NCBI GenBank assembly: GCA_934662925.1
Contig: CAKUKL010000090.1
Location: 1-6,383, forward strand
Reading direction: 5' to 3'
Source of the DNA: an uncultured Oscillospiraceae bacterium
GTDB lineage: Bacteria > Bacillota > Clostridia > Oscillospirales > Oscillospiraceae
Length of the DNA stretch: 6,383 nt
In this document: positions 1 to 4,639 of the stretch, piece by piece
Position numbering within the stretch: the stretch's first letter is position 1
Layout of the letters: every line of letters begins with the position of its first letter
Position numbers and translations under genes: made by a program
The notes under the pieces: model-generated
Database searches by the model: none
The model's input: the letters and a program-made list of their open reading frames with translations, nothing else
Told to the model about the DNA's origin: nothing

Positions 1-210
1 GGCCACGTCGTTGGGGTCGGTGCGGTGCAGGTAGCAGCCGGGCAGCTTCTCCTGATTCAGCTCGGTGAGGATGCCCTCCTCCACGGCCTGACGGCGCAGA
101 GCGGCAAGCTGTTCCTCGCCGCCGTCGATCCAGACGATGGAAGCCGGACGGGTCTTGGCGGCCATTTCGTCGATCCACGACAGAACGGCCTTGTTTTGGG
201 TGGGTGCCAT
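1..210 (-). CDS. pckG: Phosphoenolpyruvate carboxykinase (GTP), N-terminal fragment
   Basis: Only the first 70 codons are in the window; the gene runs off the left edge. The enzyme interconverts oxaloacetate + GTP and phosphoenolpyruvate + GDP + CO2 in the cytosol, linking the TCA-cycle acids to glycolysis or gluconeogenesis. Reading from the ATG at 210-208, I see the GTP-type PEPCK N-terminus: IVWIDGGEEQ at residues 25-34, then LNQEKLPGCY at 51-60 and LHRTDPNDVA at 61-70. These blocks are typical of GTP-dependent and not ATP-dependent PEPCK. The family is about 600 residues long, so roughly 12% is visible, and the catalytic loops and nucleotide site lie outside. The start is fixed by a strong AGGAGG at 221-216, seven bases before the ATG. 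The gene follows rsmA on the same strand after 77 bases that include a possible promoter and an inverted repeat, so it is probably controlled separately. Identity is confident from the motifs; activity cannot be judged. Confidence 0.93.
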   Translation of the reverse strand, partial: MAPTQNKAVLSWIDEMAAKTRPASIVWIDGGEEQLAALRRQAVEEGILTELNQEKLPGCYLHRTDPNDVA

Positions 211-233
211 TTGAATGCCTCCTATGAAATCAC

Positions 234-247
234 TTTAATGGATTAAA
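234..247. repeat. Inverted repeat in the pckG leader (possible operator)
   Basis: TTTAAT-GG-ATTAAA is a perfect 6-bp inverted repeat with a 2-bp centre, 13 bases upstream of the pckG Shine-Dalgarno. It lies where the transcription start would fall if the candidate promoter at 251-279 is used. Its position suits a repressor site, but AT-rich palindromes this short can arise by chance in an AT-rich leader. Confidence 0.4.
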
Positions 248-250
248 TAC

Positions 251-279
251 AGTGTAGGGGATATCTGGGGAAAAAGCAA
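251..279 (-). promoter_or_regulatory. Weak candidate promoter of pckG
   Basis: On the minus strand, TTGCTT (279-274) and TACACT (256-251) are separated by 17 bases in the rsmA-pckG gap. The -35 keeps the TTG core (3 of 6 consensus bases) and the -10 matches 4 of 6. TTTAAT at 247-242 is a better -10 but has no -35 partner at 17 bases. No clear intrinsic terminator follows rsmA, so read-through from rsmA is also possible. Confidence 0.3.
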
Positions 280-287
280 GCACATTT

Positions 288-1139
288 TCACGCTTCCAGT
301 TTTTTTGCCAGCGCAGCGAACTCCGGAAGGCCCAGCCGTTCGCCCCGGATGCCATCGGGAAGGCCACAGTCCTCAATGATCTGCCGCAGCTCATCCTTGG
401 AAAATTTGCTGCCGTATGCGGCGGACAGGCCGTTGAGCAGTGTTTTGCGGCGCTGGGCAAAGGCGGCCCGCACCACACGGAACAGGGCGGCGGGATCCGC
501 GTCTACAGGCGGATCGGCGCGGGGAACAATCTGGATGACGGTGGACGTCACCTTGGGGGCGGGGAGGAAGCACTCCGGCCCCACGTCGAACAGAAGAGAG
601 CACTCTGCGTGGTACTGGCAGAAAAGGGAAAAGGCCCCGTAGTCCGCTGTTCCCGGGGCGGCGCAGATGCGGCGGGCCACCTCCCGCTGGATCATCACGG
701 TGATGGACGTGAAGCAGCCGCTTTCCAGCAGCTTGGTCAGCACCGGCGTTGTGATATTATACGGCAGATTGGCGCAGGCCTTGACCGTCATGCCGGGGAA
801 TTTTTCCGCGCACAGGGCGGGCAGATCCAGCTCCATGGCGTCGCCAGGGATGACCTCGGCGTTGGCATAGTCCGTCAGTGTTTCAGACAGGATGGGCAGG
901 AGGGAGCGGTCCAGCTCGATAGCAGCTACCTTGCCCGCCCGCTGTGCCAGCTGGACGGTGAGGGGGCCGATGCCCGGGCCGATCTCCAGCGCGCCGCAGG
1001 TCCCATCCAGCCCGGCGGCGTCGGCAATGTCCCGGGGCACCCAGTCCTCAATGAGGAAGTTCTGCCCCATGCTCTTGGAAAAATGAAAACCGTGCCGGGC
1101 CAGCAGGGCCTTGATGTCGTTGATGTCAGTCAGGTTCAT
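288..1139 (-). CDS. rsmA: 16S rRNA (adenine1518-N6/adenine1519-N6)-dimethyltransferase RsmA/KsgA
   Basis: RsmA uses SAM to dimethylate two adjacent adenines in the 3'-terminal helix 45 loop of 16S rRNA, a late checkpoint in 30S assembly; its loss classically gives kasugamycin resistance. The 283-residue protein is full length for the family. Visible motifs in order: KSMGQNFL (22-29), SAM motif I LEIGPGIGPL (51-60), the acidic ribose-binding IELD (74-77), GDAMELDL (99-106), catalytic motif IV NLPY (124-127), QREVARR (151-157), the FLPAPKVTS block (191-199) and FAQRRKTLLN (227-236) of the C-terminal helical domain. The start at 1139 has a modest AGAGG seven bases upstream and places the KSMGQNFL motif at the usual distance from the N-terminus. 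The gene stands between the degV terminator and pckG, with its own probable promoter at 1186-1214. In many Firmicutes it neighbours rnmV; that is not seen here. No anomalies seen. Confidence 0.97.
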   Translation of the reverse strand: MNLTDINDIKALLARHGFHFSKSMGQNFLIEDWVPRDIADAAGLDGTCGALEIGPGIGPLTVQLAQRAGKVAAIELDRSLLPILSETLTDYANAEVIPGDAMELDLPALCAEKFPGMTVKACANLPYNITTPVLTKLLESGCFTSITVMIQREVARRICAAPGTADYGAFSLFCQYHAECSLLFDVGPECFLPAPKVTSTVIQIVPRADPPVDADPAALFRVVRAAFAQRRKTLLNGLSAAYGSKFSKDELRQIIEDCGLPDGIRGERLGLPEFAALAKKLEA

Positions 1140-1180
1140 GTGTCAGCCTCTTTGTTCGGTCGGATAAAACGGGCAATACA

Positions 1181-1202
1181 AAATTACTATACCACATAAT
1201 TT
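1181..1202. repeat. Inverted repeat flanking the rsmA -10 element
   Basis: AAATTA at 1181-1186 and TAATTT at 1197-1202 are perfect inverted 6-mers separated by 10 bases that contain the predicted rsmA -10 hexamer. The arrangement would suit a dimeric regulator, but the arms are AT-only and could be chance in an AT-rich promoter. Confidence 0.3.
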
Positions 1203-1214
1203 CCTGCCTGAAAA
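1186..1214 (-). promoter_or_regulatory. Probable sigma-A promoter of rsmA
   Basis: On the minus strand, TTTTCA (1214-1209), a 17-base spacer and TATAGT (1191-1186) form a vegetative-type promoter (4 of 6 and 5 of 6 consensus matches). Transcription would start near 1179, giving a leader of about 40 bases. The -35 overlaps the T-tract of the degV terminator, a compact terminator-promoter arrangement. It is the only reasonable promoter in a gap that begins with a strong terminator. Confidence 0.6.
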
Positions 1215-1242
1215 GAAAAACTCCCCCAAATGGGGGAGTTTT
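1211..1242 (-). terminator. Rho-independent terminator of degV
   Basis: An 11-bp perfect stem (AAAACTCCCCC, loop ATTT, GGGGGAGTTTT on the transcript) occupies 1242-1217 and is followed by a T-rich tract at 1220-1211 interrupted by one C. It begins 23 bases after the degV stop codon. It should end the degV transcript and separate it from rsmA. The stem is symmetrical, but the plus-strand side has only four Ts and no converging gene, so function is assigned to the minus strand. Confidence 0.93.
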
Positions 1243-1265
1243 GAAATAATATTTCGGAGATCGGC

Positions 1266-2102
1266 TCAGTAGGCGACGACAATGCCGCCGGAATTGGCGT
1301 AAAAGGAGCTGATGCCGCGGGTGTCCGTGATGATGACGTCAGAAAAGTCGCAGGATTTCTTTACCAGCATGGCCAGCATTTCCGCCCGTTCCCGGCAGAG
1401 ACAGTGAGAGATGCACAGGGTCTTACCCCGATGCTTTTCATCCTCCGACATAATGGCGACCAGCTTGGACAGCGCCTGCTTGATGGACAGCGCCTGTCCG
1501 TGGCGGCAGATCTCGCCCTCGGGGGTGGAACCCATGATCAGCTTGACCCGCAGCGCCCCGGTGATAAGAGACTGCACCCGGGTGAGCCGGCCGGCCTTCC
1601 GCAGGTTATCCAGATTTTCCAGCACGAAAAGGGTATTCATGTCCTTGATATAGTGATTGACTACCTGAACGACCTCGTGGAAGGGCAGCCCGGCGCCAGC
1701 CAGTTGAGCGATCTTGGCGGCAATGAGCGTTTCGCCGGAGGAGGCGGAGCAGGAGTTGAATACACGGATGTTCCGGTCGGGATGCTCCTCCAGAAAAATC
1801 TGCGCCGCCTGCCACGCGCTGTTGTGGGAGCCGGAGAGCAGGGCGGACAGGGTGACGACGTACAGGTCGCCCTCGCAGCGCTCGTACATGGACAGGTAGT
1901 CAGCGGGCGCGGGGCAGGAGGTGTGGGACGCTTCCTCGCACATATCCATGGCGTCCACAAGATCCTGAGGGTCCAGTTTGACGTCGTCCCGGAAGGTGCT
2001 GTCGCCGACGTAAATGGTGAGGGGGATATTGTGAAACAGTCCGGAACCGCGCATTTCCGGCGTCAGGTCGCAGCAGCTGTCAACGATCACTTGAAAAGGC
2101 AT
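1266..2102 (-). CDS. DegV family protein (FakB-type fatty acid-binding protein)
   Basis: DegV proteins bind a single fatty acid. The characterised FakB members present it to the kinase FakA, which makes acyl-phosphate for phospholipid synthesis. The 278-residue length is normal for the family. Visible blocks: VDSCCDLTPE (7-16), the TSCPAP ligand loop (61-66, corresponding to the TSxPS motif), ALLSGSHNSA (87-96, corresponding to the second ligand-loop motif LSGTYNSA), NLDNLRKAGRLT (163-174) and the C-terminal end GISSFYANSGGIVVAY (263-278). That last block differs from the classical HxGPGxxG form, and I believe it marks a common clostridial DegV subfamily. The start is supported by AGGAG nine bases upstream. 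The gene has its own promoter and terminator, so it looks monocistronic, although read-through from trmD is not excluded. A short DhaL/YloV-type fragment lies 3.9 kb upstream, but it is not a FakA and I infer no link. The lipid preferred cannot be told from sequence. Confidence 0.92.
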   Translation of the reverse strand: MPFQVIVDSCCDLTPEMRGSGLFHNIPLTIYVGDSTFRDDVKLDPQDLVDAMDMCEEASHTSCPAPADYLSMYERCEGDLYVVTLSALLSGSHNSAWQAAQIFLEEHPDRNIRVFNSCSASSGETLIAAKIAQLAGAGLPFHEVVQVVNHYIKDMNTLFVLENLDNLRKAGRLTRVQSLITGALRVKLIMGSTPEGEICRHGQALSIKQALSKLVAIMSEDEKHRGKTLCISHCLCRERAEMLAMLVKKSCDFSDVIITDTRGISSFYANSGGIVVAY

Positions 2103-2118
2103 GATAAAAATCTCCTAA

Positions 2119-2130
2119 TGCAATATTGCA
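2119..2130. repeat. Perfect 12-bp palindrome at the degV transcription start (possible operator)
   Basis: TGCAATATTGCA is its own reverse complement. It sits just downstream of the degV -10 hexamer (2137-2142), covering the predicted start site near 2130 and ending before the Shine-Dalgarno at about 2116-2112. A protein bound there would block initiation. I do not recognise it as the operator of a named regulator. Confidence 0.5.
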
Positions 2131-2136
2131 AATCAG

Positions 2137-2165
2137 ATTCTAACAGACATGCATGACAAAGTCAA
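2137..2165 (-). promoter_or_regulatory. Sigma-A promoter of degV
   Basis: On the minus strand, TTGACT (2165-2160), an exact 17-base spacer and TAGAAT (2142-2137) each match the vegetative consensus at 5 of 6 positions. A TGT immediately before the -10 gives an extended -10 (TGn). Predicted initiation is near 2130, leaving a leader of about 28 bases with the AGGAG ribosome site. This is the best promoter in the window. Confidence 0.85.
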
Positions 2166-2221
2166 GCGGATCGGGGCGACAGGTCAAAAGTTTACGGTTT
2201 GGTCATGGTTTGCCAATGCGG

Positions 2222-3526
2222 TCAATTTGATTTTTTCTGGGTGGCGGGAAGGTGCTTTTCATAGGCCACCCGGCGGGGATCGTGGCCTTCCCCGGCCTCA
2301 ATCAGAATGTTCCCGCGGTATTGGAAGCCGCAGCGGCGCAGAAGGCCCTGCATGGCCTTGTTCTTCTTGTGAGTATCCACCCGGAGCCAGCGGCGGCCAA
2401 GGGCCCGGGTGAGCCGCTCCGATTCGGTGATGATGCGGTCGGCGAGGTCAAGCCCCCGGTACCGTTCGCCCACGGCGCAGCGGTGGAGGACGGTGTACGG
2501 CTCGTCGCCGCTCCATTTGCCGTCGGTAATGGCGTCATAGCTCGCTTCCGGGTGGGCGGAGAGAACGAAGAAAGCGGCCACGTCCGTTCCGTGCAGGATG
2601 ATGTGGCATTCACCCCGGTCTAAGTCAATTTGCAGGTGCTCAGAGCTGGGGTAACCGTCCTGCCACTGGTCAATGCCTCGTTTTTTCAGGAGCGCCTGAG
2701 CCTGCGCTACAATTTCCATGATCGCGGGCAGGTCGTCGGAGTTCGCGGGGCGGCAGGTGACGGGCTGGGTCAGCGGGGGGCGGTCCTTTTCCCGGCGCAG
2801 TTCCTCAAGGATCTGCTCGTCCTGTTTTCCAACTGGTGTAAAGGCGCTGAACATGTCAGGCCGGCGCTCCATGGTGCGGCGCAGCTGTTCCTTCCTGCGC
2901 CAGCGTTCCACCTGACTGTGGTTGCCGCCCAGCAGGGCCTTGGGGACGGTGCGGCCGTGCCATTCCTCCGGCCGGGAGTACTGGGGATATTCCAGCAGTC
3001 CGTCCCAGTGGCTCTCGTTTTCGAAGCACTCCGGGTCGGCCAGCACGCCGGGGATAAGGCGGCACACCGCGTCGGACACCGCCATGGCGGCGATCTCGCC
3101 GCCGGTGAGGACGAAGTCACCCAGCGAGATCTCTTCGTCCACGCACTCGTCGATAAAGCGTTGGTCGATGCCCTCATAGTGGCCGCAGACAAGGATGAGG
3201 TGGTCGTACCCGCCTGCCAGCCGCCGGGCGTCAGACTGGGTAAAGGTCCTGCCGCAGGGGGAGAGGTAGATGGTATGGGGCCTTGCGTCGTACTGCCCGC
3301 AGATGTGTTCCCAGCAGCGGTACAGCGGATCGGCCTGCATGACCGCGCCCCGGCCGCCGCCGTAGGGGTAGTCATCCACCTGCTTCTGCTTGTTCAGGGT
3401 GTAGTCCCGGATCTGGTGCGTCTCGATGCGCAGAATGTCCCGCTCCTGCGCGCGGCCAAGAATGGACTCGCTGAGCACGTCACCCACGGTGTCCGGGAAG
3501 AGGGTCATAATATCAATGTGGTACAT
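2222..3526 (-). CDS. trmD: tRNA (guanine37-N1)-methyltransferase TrmD fused to a GNAT acetyltransferase domain
   Basis: TrmD (about residues 1-245) methylates G37 next to the anticodon using SAM bound in a trefoil knot, which prevents +1 frameshifting. Motifs seen: YGGGRGAVM (55-63), YLSPCGRTF (87-95), CGHYEGIDQR (114-123), ISLGDFVLTGGE (133-144), RLIPGVL (156-162), GLLEYPQYSRP (176-186) and RTMERRPDMF (217-226). TrmD is normally about 240-250 residues, but this frame is 434. After a short charged linker (EELRREKDRPP, 241-251), residues 256-427 are a complete GNAT fold: RPANSDDLPAIM (259-270), IDQWQDGYPS (285-294), motif A with LHRCAVGERYRGLDLA (347-362), VDTHKKNKAM (383-392) and RRCGFQYRG (397-405). 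No stop or frame change lies between the domains. The start at 3526 is four bases after the rimM stop, with GAGGGG ten bases upstream. The acetyltransferase substrate is unknown. The usual neighbour rplS is not downstream. The TrmD call is firm; the fused role is inference. Confidence 0.95.
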   Translation of the reverse strand: MYHIDIMTLFPDTVGDVLSESILGRAQERDILRIETHQIRDYTLNKQKQVDDYPYGGGRGAVMQADPLYRCWEHICGQYDARPHTIYLSPCGRTFTQSDARRLAGGYDHLILVCGHYEGIDQRFIDECVDEEISLGDFVLTGGEIAAMAVSDAVCRLIPGVLADPECFENESHWDGLLEYPQYSRPEEWHGRTVPKALLGGNHSQVERWRRKEQLRRTMERRPDMFSAFTPVGKQDEQILEELRREKDRPPLTQPVTCRPANSDDLPAIMEIVAQAQALLKKRGIDQWQDGYPSSEHLQIDLDRGECHIILHGTDVAAFFVLSAHPEASYDAITDGKWSGDEPYTVLHRCAVGERYRGLDLADRIITESERLTRALGRRWLRVDTHKKNKAMQGLLRRCGFQYRGNILIEAGEGHDPRRVAYEKHLPATQKKSN

Positions 3527-3530
3527 CCGG

Positions 3531-4016
3531 TCACATCCCCTCGATGAGACGCACCTTGATGTAGCCGTCCGCGACGTTGGTCTCCAGAATGAACTCGGGC
3601 ACGGCGGGGATCAGGATCTCCCGGTCGCCCTCCACCACGTATACCTGCTGGAGAGAGGGGGAGAGAATGTCCCGGAGCACGCCCAGCTTGTTTCCGGCTT
3701 CGTCCACTACGTCAAGACCGATGATGTCGGCCAGAAAAAACGAGCCCTCGGGCAGCTTCGCGTCCTCCCGGCGGATGGACACCACCTTGTTTTTCAGCAG
3801 CATGGCGGCGTTGACGTCGTCGTACCCCTCCAGCTTGGCGATGACGTTGCCCTTGTGGACCCGGGCGGACCGGACGTTCACCGGCTTGCCGTCGAGATAC
3901 AGGGTGGAGAAGCCGCAGAGAAACTCCGGGCTGTCCGCCCAGGGGACGATCTTGACCTCGCCGCGGATGCCGTGGGTATTGACGATCTTTCCGCATTCCA
4001 GAAACTCTGTTTTCAT
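3531..4016 (-). CDS. rimM: Ribosome maturation factor RimM
   Basis: RimM binds ribosomal protein S19 and helps assemble the head of the 30S subunit. The 161-residue protein is of usual size. The N-terminal beta-barrel domain (about 1-85) carries GKIVNTHGIRGEVKI (9-23) and the LEGYDDVNAAMLL stretch (62-74). The C-terminal PRC-barrel domain follows (about 90-161), with FFLADIIGLDVVDE (93-106), LGVLRDIL (112-119), VYVVEG (125-130) and ILIPAVPEFI (134-143). The start at 4016 is supported by GGAGG seven bases upstream. It lies between khpA (54-base gap that holds a terminator-like hairpin) and trmD (4-base gap), so rimM and trmD are almost certainly translated from one message. S16, RimM and TrmD genes together are a long-known ribosomal operon. 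Nothing odd in the protein. Confidence 0.96.
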   Translation of the reverse strand: MKTEFLECGKIVNTHGIRGEVKIVPWADSPEFLCGFSTLYLDGKPVNVRSARVHKGNVIAKLEGYDDVNAAMLLKNKVVSIRREDAKLPEGSFFLADIIGLDVVDEAGNKLGVLRDILSPSLQQVYVVEGDREILIPAVPEFILETNVADGYIKVRLIEGM

Positions 4017-4035
4017 CTTATTTCCTCCAAAAGTG

Positions 4036-4064
4036 AAAAAGGCAGGGGCATGGCCCCCGCCTTT
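4036..4064 (-). terminator. Terminator-like hairpin (attenuator) between khpA and rimM
   Basis: On the transcript, AAAGGCGGGGGC, loop CAU and GCCCCUGCCUUU form a 12-bp stem with one G-U pair (4064-4038), ending in a run of five Us (4040-4036, three of them within the stem). It begins 6 bases after the khpA stop and ends about 20 bases before the rimM start, leaving the rimM GGAGG free. A stable GC stem with a short U tract suggests partial termination or 3'-end protection within the operon, not a complete stop, because rimM and trmD have no obvious promoter of their own. Confidence 0.75.
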
Positions 4065-4070
4065 CCGGAC

Positions 4071-4301
4071 TCAATCGACAATGTCGACGGTAACTCTTTT
4101 GCCCTGCCGCTGGGCCACAGAGCGAATCAGCGCGCGGATCTCCTTGGCGATACGGCCCTGACGGCCAATCACCTTGCCCATGTCTTCGGACGCGACCCGA
4201 AGCTCCAGCACGGTCTCAGCGGGAGTTTCATACTCGGTGACAGACACCGACTCGGGATGCTCCACAAGGCTCTGGGCAATGTAAATGAGCAATTCCTTCA
4301 T
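4071..4301 (-). CDS. khpA: KhpA, KH-domain RNA-binding protein (YlqC family)
   Basis: KhpA is a small type-II KH RNA-binding protein that, in characterised Gram-positive bacteria, pairs with KhpB/EloR (Jag) and acts as an RNA chaperone affecting cell elongation and division. The 76-residue product is the normal size. The KH signature is the GRQG loop within MGKVIGRQGRIAKEIRALI (about 41-59), followed by the closing strand KRVTVDIVD (68-76). I chose the ATG at 4301 (MKELL) because GGAGG at 4311-4307 sits five bases upstream; a longer frame starting with TTG at 4313 would place its start inside that ribosome site. It lies 21 bases after rpsP and before rimM, the usual S16-KH-RimM order, and is surely cotranscribed with rpsP. 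Its RNA targets cannot be inferred from the sequence. Confidence 0.95.
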   Translation of the reverse strand: MKELLIYIAQSLVEHPESVSVTEYETPAETVLELRVASEDMGKVIGRQGRIAKEIRALIRSVAQRQGKRVTVDIVD

Positions 4302-4306
4302 GTGGG

Positions 4307-4311
4307 CCTCC
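4307..4311 (-). promoter_or_regulatory. Shine-Dalgarno deciding the khpA start
   Basis: GGAGG on the minus strand, five bases before the ATG at 4301-4299. It overlaps the alternative in-frame TTG at 4313-4311 and so rules that start out. Confidence 0.85.
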
Positions 4312-4322
4312 AAAATACGCGA

Positions 4323-4559
4323 TTACAGGCCGGCCTTCTTCAGCAGGTCACGGACGGTATCGGTGGGCTGAGCGCCGGTCTTGATCCAGGCCTGAGCGCG
4401 CTCCACGTCGATGTTGACGGCAGCGGGGTTCTGACGGGGATCATAGGTGCCGATCTCCTCGATGAAACGGCCATCGCGGGGATAACGGGAATCGGCGACG
4501 ACAACGCGGTAGAAGGGGGCCTTCTTAGCGCCCATACGACGCAGTCTGATCTTAACCAT
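4323..4559 (-). CDS. rpsP: 30S ribosomal protein S16
   Basis: S16 is a primary-binding small-subunit protein needed for assembly of the 5' domain of 16S rRNA. The 78-residue product matches the family from its first residues: [20 protein letters not shown] (1-20), [21 protein letters not shown] (21-41), [20 protein letters not shown] (49-68) and the LLKKAGL end (72-78). The open frame extends 19 codons further upstream to a GTG at 4616, but S16 proteins begin with the MVKIRL-type strand. A near-perfect anti-SD complement at 4574-4567 precedes the ATG at 4559, so I use that start. It follows ffh after 80 bases and is 21 bases before khpA, an operon order widely conserved in Firmicutes. No unusual residues. 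Confidence 0.97.
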   Translation of the reverse strand: MVKIRLRRMGAKKAPFYRVVVADSRYPRDGRFIEEIGTYDPRQNPAAVNIDVERAQAWIKTGAQPTDTVRDLLKKAGL

Positions 4560-4566
4560 TTTATAT

Positions 4567-4574
4567 TCACCTCC
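4567..4574 (-). promoter_or_regulatory. Strong Shine-Dalgarno deciding the rpsP start
   Basis: GGAGGTGA on the minus strand is complementary to the 3' end of 16S rRNA over 8 bases, seven bases before the ATG at 4559-4557. It fixes the start at MVKIRL and is the strongest ribosome site in the window, in keeping with a highly expressed ribosomal protein. Confidence 0.88.
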
Positions 4575-4600
4575 AAAGATATTTCGGTTGTATATGGCAT

Positions 4601-4616
4601 GTGCCCCGGAGGACAC
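4601..4616 (-). other. Stem-loop with UCCG tetraloop in the ffh-rpsP spacer
   Basis: On the transcript, GUGUCC-UCCG-GGGCAC forms a 6-bp stem (one U-G pair) closed by C-G around UCCG, which belongs to the extra-stable cUNCGg tetraloop class. It starts 23 bases after the ffh stop. No U tract follows, so it is not a terminator. A processing or mRNA-stability element separating ffh from the more highly expressed rpsP is possible but unproven. Confidence 0.45.
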
Positions 4617-4639
4617 GGAACCAACTTGTCTGCGGGGCT

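Noticed and set aside
25..246. A 73-codon plus-strand frame at the left edge
   Set aside because: It lies opposite the clear pckG N-terminus and has no ribosome site of note.
248..287. A terminator after rsmA
   Set aside because: The transcript has a T-rich stretch after the stop but no stem of more than a few pairs before it.
2150..2157. CATGCATG palindrome in the spacer of the degV promoter
   Set aside because: Eight bases, common by chance, and inside the -35/-10 spacer where the sequence is otherwise unconstrained.
2196..2212. Direct repeat of GGTTTG, 11 bases apart, upstream of the degV promoter
   Set aside because: The one-turn spacing is suggestive, but two 6-mers alone are too short to support a regulator site.
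2630..3547. A 305-codon open frame on the plus strand opposite trmD
   Set aside because: Antisense to conserved TrmD motifs; low-complexity Ala/Gly/Val-rich translation with no family resemblance.
4302..4313. A longer KhpA starting with TTG at 4313
   Set aside because: The TTG overlaps the GGAGG that serves the ATG at 4301.
4560..4616. An N-terminal extension of rpsP starting at the GTG at 4616
   Set aside because: S16 begins at the MVKIRL strand, and the GGAGGTGA ribosome site lies within the extension directly before that ATG.
4585..4625. A possible promoter in the ffh-rpsP gap (TATACA-like hexamer on the minus strand)
   Set aside because: No acceptable -35 at 16-18 bases upstream; cotranscription with ffh is more likely.
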